A stretch of 64,000 nt of DNA from Pseudisothecium myosuroides. Taxonomy: Eukaryota > Streptophyta > Bryopsida > Hypnales > Lembophyllaceae. Positions 47,291-58,720 of this stretch are shown in pieces. A model generated the notes under the pieces. That model saw only the letters and a program-made list of their open reading frames with translations, did no database searches and was not told the DNA's origin. The DNA lies in contig OX637287.1 of the NCBI GenBank assembly GCA_951799445.1, positions 30,832,224-30,896,223 on the forward strand, given 5' to 3'. Numbering within the stretch: position 1 is the first letter of the stretch; each line of letters opens with the position of its first letter. The position numbers and the translations under genes were made by a program.

Positions 47291-47569
47291 AACCCACAAT
47301 AGTCTTAGAGGCTCATGGAAGGAACATAGGGGTTTCCCTTTTTACGTAGTTAGGGACGTTAGAAATGACACCAACTACCCAGTCTACCCTCGACATAGGA
47401 TAGATAGTTAGGGAGTTAGAATTTCACCATCACTCTGAACATCGCAGTTAGCTTGTGAGTTAATACATGCATTCTAATTATTCGCTGCCATCCACGACAC
47501 TTAGGAAACGTTAGCAAAAAAGATCCATTGCTTGGAAGGCACAGTGGACCGCGCTCACATCACCCCCAT

Positions 47570-49200
47570 ATATTAAAAATTGTGGATAAAGGCATAGAAC
47601 CTGGTCGGTGTTCGCTTTATTACCAAGGGTGGGTAATCTTGCGCCCACATATACCTATACAGGATGAATAGAATATCATTTGAAAAGGTCAATAGCCATT
47701 GATGGGGAAGATCTCTGAATCTCTTCTAAGAGCCTCTTCATTTCTATCTTTGTTTTATAAAGGAATTTCTCATGGACATTCCTCAATTTATCTGAAGGGC
47801 AAAAGCACATGCCACAAGGAAGCATACACGTGTTTGTGTTGAAGGTACACATAATCGGTACAATTCAACACTCATTTTAGTATCAAAGTTTAAATGCAAA
47901 TACCAAAAAATATAATTTAAAATTGTTTATAACTTGTATCAAACCTATTCTAACTTGTATCTAACCTATTCTAACTTGTATCTTACAACCCTTAGGATGG
48001 TTGCACACATATGCATATAGACTATAATACACCCATTGCTCTTCATCATCAAGATCTAATAGTAAGATTCCTCTGCAACAAACAAGTACCATCAAGTTAG
48101 AACTATCATTTTAGCCATACAACAACAATTTGAAACAAAAACCAAGATCATAATTAGGCTTATATTTTGCTAGCATCTTTCAATGGTTCTAAAATATACT
48201 CCAAACAACTTTGAAAAAGTTGCAATCTCTCTAGGCGGGTTGATTGAGTAGATGGAAGTATGGAAAATATTGCTAAAAGTGCATATCCTTCATCCAAATA
48301 TCTATTTTCACAAGATATATTTATTATGCTAAGCATTAGAGAATGTCCACTAACTTTTCCATCTTTTGACAATGAAATTTGATCACTGTAAAATATCAAT
48401 GGAGAAATCTTAGCACTTTCAGAATTGACATGCTCCTGCAAAGACAAATAAGAGAATAGCAAATGAGACATCTTGTATTAAAAATTGATTTCGGGTATAA
48501 GACAAGGAAACCAATAATTTATTCAGGTCAAATAAACACAATTTACTTGCATCTACTCCCACCAATTGTGTTGGGAGTTGAATACACCTTTTCATCCATA
48601 GTCAAATTCTTAGTGTTTGGATATATTTCAAACCCTTCAGCTACAACAAAAAAAGAGAACAAAGACTCCAAAGCATCAATAGGGTCTTGATAATGTAAAA
48701 TGTGCCTCTAAATGAGTTCATGTTTCCAACCATCCGTTGCAATTAAGGTATCTCCTTCATAGCTCTCCAAATCAGCAGTTGATCTTACTGAAACATCTTC
48801 CAATTTAAATAGAACTTGGTTGAATGTTATATTTATATCTTCTAATGATAAACCACCATTATTTCTACAAATAACTATCCAATGTACCAAATTGAATGTA
48901 GAATCATAAGGGACCTTACAATCATCTTCTTCAAAGATGGAAAATATGTATCATCTTCAAGTGACTCAAATATAGGAGCAAGTGGATCTAAATTGGCATG
49001 GGCTGACGGATATAAATTGTGACCAATTATTGAACTTCTTGACCTTTTGGATCCACACCCTAGATATCTCTTATGAGCACCAAGAGCCCCAACATTCCGT
49101 AGTCCAGTGGCTCCACAAGTTGTATAAGTCAAGGCTTCCGAGCTTGGTCCACAAGCATCTATGCAATGCCTTGGGCATTGGCCTAAGCACTCTTTAAGCC
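47570..49200 (-). pseudogene. Plavaka-like transposase remnant, N-terminal half
   Basis: On the minus strand, from 49132 downward, the order is: a zinc-finger-like stretch C..T..LRNVGALGAHKRYLGC; an acidic linker with FESLEDDTYFPSLKK; a conserved-looking block VHWIVICRNNGGLSLEDI (about 48885) and DLESYEGDTL; the core block ISPLIFYSDQISLSKDGK and GHSLMLSIINIS (48430-48310); LDDEEQWVYYSLYAY (about 48045); and a Cys cluster CMLPCGMCFCPSDKLRN (about 47850-47800). The SD.T/S.L..GK and GN/IIS core with a later Cys cluster follows the Plavaka order. Splice-like gaps or stops separate the blocks. Confidence 0.6.
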
Positions 49201-49516
49201 TCCTTCAATAGTTTGTTCACGAGCCTAAAAAACAAAAAATAATATCATAAGCACTTAAGTCAACAGAGGAAGGCAGCATCAAGCATGAAATTCCCAAGTA
49301 ACAACAATAAGCCATGGGTGGCAACTTCACCTCAGTATATATTTCTCAGTATCAAAGAAGCAATTCCAACTAAGTCTCACAACACTACATGATAGGCAAT
49401 AGTGTTGACAAATACTATTGTATTCTATACACTAGCATTTATAATACAAGTATAGAAGAGCAAAGAATAAACAATTTCACCACGAATATGAGGTACATAC
49501 CTGACCATGACAACCT

Positions 49517-49628
49517 TGGTTTGAAAACATTGTTGATATAAGGTGAGATCCTTTTTTGTGTAGATAAGTCGTTTGAAAACATTGTTGATGTAAGGTGAGG
49601 TCTTTTTTTTATTGTGCAAACAAGTCGT
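49517..49628. repeat. Direct duplication of about 55 bp
   Basis: GTTTGAAAACATTGTTGAT(A/G)TAAGGTGAG followed by a T-rich run and AAGTC occurs twice in succession. The second copy's end runs directly into the METTL5-like exon, so the T-rich segment may act as or mimic its splice acceptor. Confidence 0.8.
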
Positions 49629-49689
49629 AGGAGTTGATGTTGATGAAGATGCTTTGGCTCTTGCTCAGGAGAATTGTGAAGGTTTGGAG
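49624..49689 (+). pseudogene. Single METTL5-like exon fragment
   Basis: A 66-bp open segment reads VVGVDVDEDALALAQENCEG plus LE, followed by a GTATGT donor. This matches the S-adenosylmethionine-binding strand of METTL5-type rRNA adenine N6-methyltransferases, where V.G.DID.DAL..A..NAE.LE is typical. The glycine motif exon before it and the NPPF catalytic exon after it were not found nearby. It could be a captured exon or the relic of a degraded gene. Confidence 0.5.
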
Positions 49690-50285
49690 GTATGTATTAT
49701 TATTGTCTCCCCTTAGCATCTTTGGTTTAGGGTTTGGTCTTCCTGATTTTTTGAAAATTGTAAACGTTGTTAAAGTAAGGTTTTGCTGAGAACAAAGTTT
49801 TTTCCTCTTTCACAAACTTATCTCAAAGTGCACGGGCTATATTCAATTATTCATACTTGCACAAGTCAATTACTTCAATAAGATGACTGCGATGATTATC
49901 AACATACAATACGCTTCTTTGCCCTTCCAATCTCAACAAACACATTTAAAGTACCAATAAATGCACCTTGAAGTATTCTACTTCAATCTAACTATTAATT
50001 GCTTTATTGTACAAACATGACTAAGAATTCATATCCAAACAATGTTTCCCACATTTGGCACGGCAAGACCACTTGGGCTCTATTTACCAGCCAAATGATT
50101 CTTGCCTTCTTTCAATTGTTTGCAGCACTCTAGTAATTGTAACCTTTCATCTTTACTAGTTAACACGTGATCTTCTGTCATAAGATGTTCCTGGTCTCCA
50201 TTGTTGCAATTAACATGTAAAACTCTTGTTCATTAGCAACTCTTTGTAAAGTTAATTCACTTGTAGATGAAAATTTAGTGAAATC
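49690..50285. other. Intergenic, no gene seen
   Basis: No further METTL5-like exons and no other coding signal are recognised. Confidence 0.4.
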
Positions 50286-51190
50286 ACATCACAAGGAGCC
50301 TGCAATCTAATACATTGAATAGAGCAAAAGAATTCTGTAATGCACATCAATCACTTTTGCAATACAGTGCTCAAAATTATCACTCACCTGACACCCTTGT
50401 GTTCTGATTGAATTGAGGTCTACGGTGAACATTATAGAAGATGTTGTTGGAAGAAACAAGCTCTCGTGATTGCAAAGTCTCAAAGGCTTGTAGAAACTTT
50501 TTGACACATCTTTTCAGTCCTTTAACAAGTAAGCAGCTTGCCCAATATATCCCAACATTAGTGATGGATACACCACTGTGGCGAATGCAATTTGTAACCA
50601 AATTACAATAGCAAAGATAATGTCTTTGTGCACAAGCATTCATAGGTTCATCTAATTTACCACTTGCAGGTCCCTTAGGTAATATCCATTTACAGCTTGA
50701 AAAAGGGATTAAAACACATTGGGCTAAATTTTAATATATGAGTGACTTATCACAAATTATATCACGGATTACATCACCACTTCTGACAGAGGTTAGAATA
50801 ATACCTGAATAGAGCTCTTGTGATTGCCAATTTATATTCCGGAAAAACACTTAACGCTTGATCAATTTTACTAGCCCGACAATATAAAAGCAGCAAACCA
50901 TCTAAAGCACCATTCTTGACCTCCACCCTAGCCTCTCGCAAGTATTGAAAGAGGCTCTCTACAACTTCAAAGTGTCTTCTTTTTGCATGAAGGTACATCA
51001 ATTTTACCCAAACCTGGTCATTACCCAAGCAATAGAGAATATTTATCAAGAAGACTCTCCTCTAAAGAATATTAGCTGCCAGATCATTCCGCCTAAAATT
51101 TGGGTTGACGCTGCAATACCTATACAAAAACATATGAGCTTGACACAAATTACTCTCAATTCCCGACTTTAAATTCTCAGTCTCCTTTCT
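50286..51190 (-). pseudogene. PPR-like gene fragments
   Basis: On the minus strand a frame from about 51175 to 50780 reads SNLCQAHMFLYRY and, after a stop, VWVKLMYLHAKRRHFEVVES, LFQYLREARVEVKNGALDG and LLLLYCRASKIDQAL. A second piece (50643-50380) contains GIYWASCLLVKGLKRCVKKF and AFETLQSREL. The 35-residue spacing, with helix pairs ending in ..A..F, suggests pentatricopeptide repeats, which bind organelle RNA in plants. Stops and missing repeats indicate a pseudogene or captured piece. The similarity is by eye only. Confidence 0.4.
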
Positions 51191-52276
51191 TGATAAGAAA
51201 ACTGCATACATTGATATAAGCAAGTGGTAGCATACATATAAAAGAAACTAGTAAAGCACTCTAAAATTTGCAAAAGTTCCATTATAGTGTGTAGAGCCCA
51301 ACAATAGGAAGGAGAGGCAATCAAGCAACCAAGACATGTGACGTGGGGGTGGATTTATGAGAGCTAATACATTTTTGTTCATGACCAGAGCGCTCACGTA
51401 GTTCAACACCAAGAGTAACACATTAAAGAGATTTAATGTACCACAGCCCCTGTTTTAAAAGATGATTGAAAATTCTAAGACCTAAATAATACCAAAAATC
51501 ACTATAAATGCTCAAACAAGAACCACAAATTTGCAACTGCTAGCATAATGGATACACTTCCAAAAATCTAGAAGTAGCTTTGTAAAAGTTCAGAAGCAAA
51601 AACCTCGAGGCCTTCCAGGAGACGCACAAACAATTAGGGTTTACCAATTGAAGAAGACAGTGGTTAAATTAAGACATTGATGAGACTTGATAAGACTTAA
51701 ATGATGATTTACGACAGCCAAATAGGATTTGATGTCTTACTAGTTTTTTGGATGAATATTCAACAATGAATGCCTCAATCCATCCACATGCATCGATGGT
51801 TGAGATTGGCAATTAGGGATAAGAATCAACAGTTGATAATTTTCTAGGGTCATATAAAGCCTGTTTTTGGAGACGTTTGCTTTCTTTTCATTAAGTTACT
51901 TTTGTGTCTTTGAACGCTTGTTTGAGTTCTCAGTGTTGCTAAGGATACATATTTGAGTCTAATGGACGTAGAGTTACACGAAGTAAGTCTTCTTCTTTTT
52001 TCGCTTCAAGTCGGGCAATGGCGCCAAGTCTTGTGATGGCGACAGGCCAAACAATGGCGCCAAATTGAGCCATGGGACGCTTCGTTTTTATTTCATTTCT
52101 GTGCGCTTCATTACTTCATTCTCTTTCTTGAGTTTCAATTTTTTGATTTTAGTGCTTTTTGTGCTTCGTTTGACGTTTCCTGCCGATAGATTCTTTCATG
52201 TCAAGACCGCCTGCAAGGCGCTCTTCATTTCTATCCATTGTTCAGTGACCATATTCACGACCTCCTCACACCAATT
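51191..52276. promoter_or_regulatory. Flank and possible promoter of the unknown plus-strand gene
   Basis: A TATAAAGCC element near 51855 could be a TATA box. Short TGGCGCCAA/TGGCGACA repeats occur at 52018-52060. An open frame at 52065-52295 is Phe-rich and probably not coding. Confidence 0.25.
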
Positions 52277-54988
52277 ATGTTGGAAGATCTATTAGATTTC
52301 AAGCGCCTCTCAAGTCCCAATAATGTCGGTGATCCTCTAGTAGGAGAAACTAGTGTTGTGAATGTTACTGCTACAACAATAGATCAACTTGCTCCCGATA
52401 CAACACCAAATCCACTTGCTCTTGATATACCAGACAACAAACTATCTTCTCCCTATTTATTAGTTGTTAATTTTTTTTATAGATATGAATTTTTTTTAAA
52501 TTCATCCTTTAACTTTAATGTATTCTAATGCAAATTTGGCTGATGGAATCTTTGCTTCAGAGAAAATATTTCTTCACAAATTGAAGAAGGACACCAAAGA
52601 TCAGTCTAGTTTGATTTCAAAGCTCATGGATATATTAGTAGTTGCAGTTCAAGAGAACATATCCCTTCCTTGTTGCACTCAATGGGAATTTGTAAAGGTT
52701 TGTCTCTTGGCTTACATGGTTGGCGCCTATATATTTATTGCTTAGTATTTGAAATTTGTATGTTAACTATTTTTGAAACAGTTGAAATGTGTATGTGACA
52801 GTGGAGGTTGGTTGTGATCATTCATTCTTTCCTTCTTGGGAAGAATCCATCTACAAGTTGTATTCATCCAAAGCAGCACAGCATTAAGAGAGCCATTTTA
52901 GAAGACTTTGGTGTTCTTGTTGATCCAATTGTATATAAGCAATTTAACAGACATGGAAACCACAATCAAGCGTGGACCCTAGCTTCCAGAGCAGAGTTTC
53001 ACAAAAAAATTGAGATGCCAGAGGTCATATGGTAAGAGTCATGAAGGATGAGTTATATTGTCTTTTAGAGATTTTGAATCCCCCTACCAATGAATCAGCT
53101 GAAGTAAAAGCTATGTGGAGAAGCAAACTTGTTGTGATGCAGGAAGGTACATATATTCATTCTTCTTATGATTCCTATTTTTTTCTTGTAATATAGATGA
53201 TTTATTTGTTTTGATAAACGCTATTTATTATGGAGAGAAGTCGTTGATTTTGAAGTGATGCTTTGGATTTCTTGCTTATGTCTAATAGTTTTAGGGAGAC
53301 TGATATCCTTTGTTATACTTTCATCTTGTAAGTTGGCAAGATTGGTTGTGAAACATTAGATATATTATCTTTCCATATAATACTATCGTTTTCATTTTCA
53401 TTCTTTTTTCAAGGTAGTGAGTTTCCAATTTCATTACTTTCACCTTGTAAGTTGGCAGAAGTGGTTGTGAAAGGTTAAAAGATGTCAGGGAGAGTATGAA
53501 GAACGTTCTTTCATGGCTTTTAGCCTCATGGTCTCTTCAAAGTTTTTCTTTCCTGTGTTTGAAAGTCACAAGCCCTTGAACCAATTGAATGTTTTGATTA
53601 GTCGTCTCATTTGAGAGCAATAGCTAATTAATTATAGCTGATTGTATTTTGATGTGGTTTGAACCTCACGTAAAATATGCATTTGATGTTTGCTCTTTGT
53701 TTTTTTGGCAAATAGCTTGGCTAAGTTATTGTACATCTACAAGTCGACTTTGCTCTTTAGAATACAACCAGAAGTCCTAGGTGTTTGAATGTAGTTTTCT
53801 AAAGATGCATTTTGAAGATCAATTTGATTCAATTTGATTCTCGATAGTCAATGTTGAGGTTCACGTCCTTAGCTACAAAGTTCTCATTTCCTCACACTGG
53901 TATGACTAGTCCAAAAAAAGGTGCATGCTGAAGATTGATTTGATCTAATTCTTGGAAGTCAATGTTAAGATTCACTTCTGTGGTTACAAAGTTCTTTTTT
54001 CTCGAGTTGAATTGGCTGGTTTGAAGCTTTAGGTGATCACTTGTTTGATCAGTGGATTTGCTACCAGTATACATGATCATACCATGTTTGATTTGGTGAT
54101 TACTTGGAGTTGCTGAATACTGACATTCTCATTTGAATTTTTTATTTTATTTTTTACACCTTTAAGTTATATATTTCTTGAGGGAAAAGGTACTAAATTT
54201 GAACTAAAGTTTATTTTATTATTTGAGATGAATTTGAAATCTTCACTTGCATCAAGTATGGCGGTTATTCTCTGGTTTAATTTAAAGTTAATTATTGTGG
54301 CGCGACCTTTAAACACTATTGAAATATGAAATAGTTAGTATATTTGAAACATGCAAAATAAGTAGTTCAATATGGTTCCATTATTATATTGAATTATTTT
54401 TGGAAATTATTATATTGAATTTGAAGTGTTGCAAAGTTGAATAAGAGTCCGTAGGATTAAACAAAATCCAATTATACATGTACTATTTTTTTTTTTTTTT
54501 TTTTTGAGATAGTCTCTACATGCATGTTTTTTAAACTACTAGTACAAGCGTACTCATACATATTTGTGATTGTTTCAAAGGACACATGGCGTTGGAGTGT
54601 AGATTTAGAAGATCCTTATAGATCAGATGTTGTGTATGGAGCAATATCAAAAGTGACATCAAGCTCCAAGTATCCCAAGAATGGAGTGGTGAACCTCCTA
54701 ATGATTCAAGCAACATTCTTCATTGGTGTACTTAACATTTGTATTAACTTGAAGTAGATTTGATTCTTATTGTTTGAGTTTACATTTGTGTTTGTCTTGT
54801 GTTGTTTTGTAGATGGAGTTGGTAATTTGAGAGAAGAAGACTATAGGCAGCATGAAGCAGAAATGATGAAAGTACAAGACCATGTACAAGAGTGTGTTCC
54901 TTTCATGAAGCGTTTGAAGATCATTGACCTTCCTTTTGCTTCACCAGTTCATAATAATGGATCAAATAGTGATTTTCTTGAGATATAA
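52277..54988 (+). CDS. Unrecognised multi-exon gene or pseudogene
   Basis: Several plus-strand open segments have splice-like borders: about 52277-52470 (MLEDLLDFKRLSSPNN onward), 52518-52699 (IFLHKLKKDTKDQSSLISKL, then CTQWEFVK), 52803-53150 (HPKQHSIKRAILEDFGVLVD, then YCLLEILNPPTNESAEVKA), 54583-54715 (WSVDLEDPYRSDVVYGAISK) and 54812-54988 (GNLREEDYRQHEAEMMKVQD, ending FLEI and a stop). In the third segment an in-frame stop follows a GTAAGAG that could be a donor, or marks a frame break. No domain is recognised. The composition is that of a real coding sequence, and it could be a decayed host or transposon-associated gene. Confidence 0.35.
53813..54000. repeat. Imperfect tandem duplication of about 116 bp
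   Basis: TGAAGAT.(A/G)ATTTGAT through GTCAATGTT(A/G)AG(A/G)TTCAC and TACAAAGTTCT occurs at about 53813-53885 and again at about 53929-54000. It lies in a presumed intron of the unknown gene. Confidence 0.65.
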
Positions 54989-55409
54989 CTTTGTATAGGA
55001 TTATACTCCATAGTGAGACATTGCATACTCTAAACAAATGTTCAACACCTTTTGTAATAACATTTGTGTGGATATTTTTGAACCATGATAAGTTGAGTTC
55101 TCGGTTGAGTTTTGAATGTGAAACTATTTATTGTTAAAATTTTGTGGAAATCAATACAAAAATTTGTAAAGTAATTGTAACCATGTAATGTATAACTATT
55201 ACTATTACATTTCTAAAAGTTAGTATTAATTCTTATTGAATGAGTCATGTGAAGTTCTCAAATGCAGTATGAATGCATTAAAATAAATAGTGATTTTGTA
55301 TCAATAAATTGGTAATGTGCAAAAATTTTGTTGTTACAACATCAACTATGAAATGGTATGCCCTTGCACATCAAAGCAATTGAATTAGTATTCTTTTGAT
55401 ACACCATTG
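54989..55409. other. Intergenic, no gene seen
   Basis: Probable 3' flank of the unknown plus-strand gene; nothing else recognised. Confidence 0.4.
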
Positions 55410-56169
55410 ACACTGCCTCCACTAGAGTTATAAATCCAAATGTACAAGGTTTCCTAGACTATTGCTTAACATACATTGGAAAGTTAAATGAAGAAGAATT
55501 GAAGCATTCAATCAGTCCAATTGGTTACATTGATTTAGACTAGGCTGGAGAGACTGATAATAGAAGATCCATAGTTAGCTGCACTTTCTTAATCAATGGC
55601 ACAACAATATTATGGAGTAGCAAAAGACAAAATACAGTAGCTCTAAGTAGCATTGAAGCAGAATATTTGGATCGTATACAAGTTGTAAAAGAGGCTTTAA
55701 TAGTTGAAGAATTTCTTCAATGACATAAATGAGCCTCAAACATTACCAATAATTATATATTGTGATAATCAAAGTGCAATCATGTTCACAAAAATTCAAT
55801 GATTATACATTGTGATAATCAAAGTGCAATCGCACTCACAAAAAATTCCAAGTATCATGCAAGAACAAAGCATATTCAATATCATCATTTTATCAAAGAG
55901 CACGTTGAAAAATTTGAAGTTGAAATCGAATATTTTTCAACAAAATCAATGGTGGTCGATGTTTTAACTAAGGCGCTTTCCAAAGCCATTCATGTATGGT
56001 GTACATACAATTTTGGTGTGAGGAAAGGAGGGCTTCAGTGGAGGCAAAATGAAGCCTCATGTCCACAAGCATCAAAGCCCACAAATATCAAGCTCCCAAG
56101 CTCTTACACCCATGTCTAGATGAAACTTGAAAAAGAAGAATAAACTACTTACATCAAATTCAATGGGAG
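55410..56169 (+). pseudogene. copia 3 RNase H remnant, 3' end of a retrotransposon
   Basis: Blocks in order are a late RT segment (INPNVQGFLDYC), SPIGYIDLD, RRSIVSCTFLINGTTILWSS, ALSSIEAEYL, then IIHCDNQSAIALTKN and TKHIQYHHFIKEHVEK, ending with MVVDVLTKALSKA. Stops and a local duplication interrupt it. The purine-rich CAATGGGAG at 56161-56169 is the plus-strand primer tract before the 3' LTR. The 5' part of the element is not in this window's vicinity. Confidence 0.88.
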
Positions 56170-56460
56170 TGTTATAATATGAAATTTAGATGAAAGTAGT
56201 TTACAAGACATTCATCAATGGAATAGTTATCATAGAAACTATTCAAGTAACTAAAAGGTATGTGAGATGAAAGAAGATGATTGTTCACAAAACACAACAA
56301 CTCTTCACCATTCATAACTCTTCACATAGTATAAGAGTAGCCATGAATTTTTAACAAAGACACTTTTAAGAATTTTTGAATTGAAAATATAATGAAGTCT
56401 CTTTCTTTCAAATATATATCTCTTTCCCAAATTCTTTTAAGAACAAGTAGACTGCAGTAG
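56170..56460 (+). repeat. 3' LTR of copia element 3 (right end approximate)
   Basis: It starts TGTTATAATATGAAATTT directly after the purine tract. No partner LTR is in the window, so the right boundary is an estimate. Confidence 0.55.
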
Positions 56461-57993
56461 GAAGACGACCAGCCTTCCATCTATTTTTTATTTATCATCT
56501 AGAATGCATGACTATTTGAAGGCATGTGCATTGACTGTTATTAAGACTAGAAATTCTAATTGGATTAACAAGTGACCTGCGTATAGTGTCGAGCTCAGAT
56601 TAGACAATCTCAAATACTCCGTACTATATTGCACAATCTTAGGTCCAATACTTGAGTACTATTGTAAATTGAACCAATGCCTTGCATGTAGGTTTGGTGC
56701 TATTAGTGTTATATGTGTATGGACTATTTGACCTAAAATTGGAATTCAAAGCTAAAAAACAATAATGATATAAACACTAGTATAGAATCCAAGCCTCATA
56801 TTTTTGTACAAAAACAATAGTTGACGTAGATACAAGATCATTAGGCATTGTGCGTTAAGTGCGACACTTGTAGACTCCAAAAAGAGAGCAATGATTGGAC
56901 AAAATTGATCTGGACATAAAAAAAAGACAATAATTAAGGAACTGTATGTGTATATTTTTAAAATACTATCTTGGCAATTTGATTAGATGATAGTGTATAC
57001 ATGTGCATGACAAATTGACCAAACTTGAATTATTGTTTGAAATAATTGTCTTGAACCAATAAAACACTAGATAGGATTGGGACAACATCTATCCAATCAA
57101 TAGTATCGATAATGGATTGAAAGCAAGTGAATCATAGCAATAAGAATGTAAGTGTGTAATAAAACCTAAAACCAAGTACGTATAATTATAAACTCTAATT
57201 CAACTTGAAAAGTGACTTTAGTCATATAATAATAGACTATTGAACCTTCCCTGTTTAAGAACCCCTATACTGTTGGTCATGGGTTTTGTCAAATAGAATA
57301 CTATGAAACACTTGAAATTATATTTCATTTCAAGTAAAATAGATTGATATGGTAGTTAGATAATGAAATTGACATGTGATAGGCTATGGCATTCGAGTTC
57401 AATTTCTTTTTCCATATTCGATACATGAGTTTTTAAAATTTGGACATCTTTTTATTGTATCTAGTAAGATAGATCTCTTCTCTATCTTTGAAAAAGAATT
57501 GGGTAACTAATCATATCAAGTAACTCCATCTTTTGGAGGTTGACTATTCATTCTATATCCCACGTTCATTACTTACTAGAATGACTTATAAAGGTAAATA
57601 GGACACTTACAATGATTTCACTATAGGAGGCAACCCATTCATGATTAGCGCCCCACTCTAGGCATGTAGACTATTATCTTTCCGTGAAGCATGAGAAGAG
57701 CAAGGATTAATTATGGCACGCTTCCTGGGGCAATTGTGGCACATTTTGATTGGCTACAAGACTCTCAATATTGAAACTACCCCTTGGTCAATTTTGTTTT
57801 CAACCCATGGTCAGAAATAGCAAGCCCCATATCACCGATGTGGGAGGAATAGAATCTTTTGCTAAAAAATTCACAGTAATTATGTTTTGTAGGAAAAAAA
57901 TCTGGAAAATTATGGAAACCTTCCGCAATATATGGCTACATAGAGAAAAATTTACCCAATTACAACACCCACCTTGTAGATACATGGAACTCC
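56461..57993. other. Gene-free AT-rich stretch
   Basis: An open frame at 57750-58097 runs into the G element and shows no motif. No gene is seen. Confidence 0.45.
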
Positions 57994-58720
57994 TTAACCC
58001 TGTAACGTCGGTGAGGCCATTTTGTAGCTTCTGGATGACAATGATTTGCTGTGTACAGAGATTGGAAGCATTTTTTCATTCATGTCTTTCTTGTTGACCT
58101 TTCATGGTGGGTTATCAAGAGTATCCAATTGAGTTTGTAGTCTTGCAAGTGTTTGTCTTCACATAAATGAGAAATTAGTAAAAAAACGGATCACAAAAAA
58201 TATGCTATTTTAGTGTATTTTAGAAAGTTGTTGTTCCTTGCTCTAAATTTGAAATTTCTCCACAAAAATGATATTTTTTGAGTTTGAGTCCAACTAACAA
58301 AATGAAGGTCATCTACTCTAGTTTCTACTCCAATTTGAATTTTGAAAATACATTGAATATTTTATTGCAATTTCAACTTTGGATGTATTTTCAATGTCTA
58401 TTATTTTCTAATTATAGAATGACACGGAAATTGAATTTACACCATGATGTTTGTCACTATAATATACACACATGGTGAAATTTTCTAATTTTTTGAAATA
58501 TTTTTTTATTCAATATGATTTTTCTTCACTTTTTCTTCAAAAATAATCAAAATAATCAATTTTTCCCCAAAAAATCTAATTTTTTTATGAAGTAGTGAAG
58601 ACATCTCTGAAAAATAAATTAAAAAATTTCCATTCATATCTAGTTGCAAAATGGTAATAAACTGAGTGATGAGCAATGAGGCTTGAAATCAGAGGTCATG
58701 GGTCAATCTTTAAGGGTTAA
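57994..58720. mobile_element. TTAA-flanked MITE, family G copy 2
   Basis: It starts TTAACCCTGTAACG and ends CTTTAAGGGTTAA, inverted ends with TTAA on each side. Length is 727 bp. The interior aligns with 2234-2907, including GAATGACACGGAAATTG against GTAATGACATGGTAAATTG. It is non-coding. Confidence 0.75.

Larger units (their letters stand above)
42641..47560. mobile_element. GC-richer insertion splitting the Plavaka-like transposase
   Basis: About 4.9 kb of DNA with different composition lies between the two halves of the transposase. From about 42733 (TGTGAGCTCCCAATTTG) it has a GC-rich part, a TATA box, tandem repeats, and then an AG-rich part. No gag, pol or transposase motif is visible. 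It ends near GGCACAGTGGACCGCGCTCAC (47541-47561), where TGGACC could be a primer-binding site. A very long LTR or another non-coding retroelement part is therefore possible. Neither a matched target duplication nor terminal repeats were found. Confidence 0.4.
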
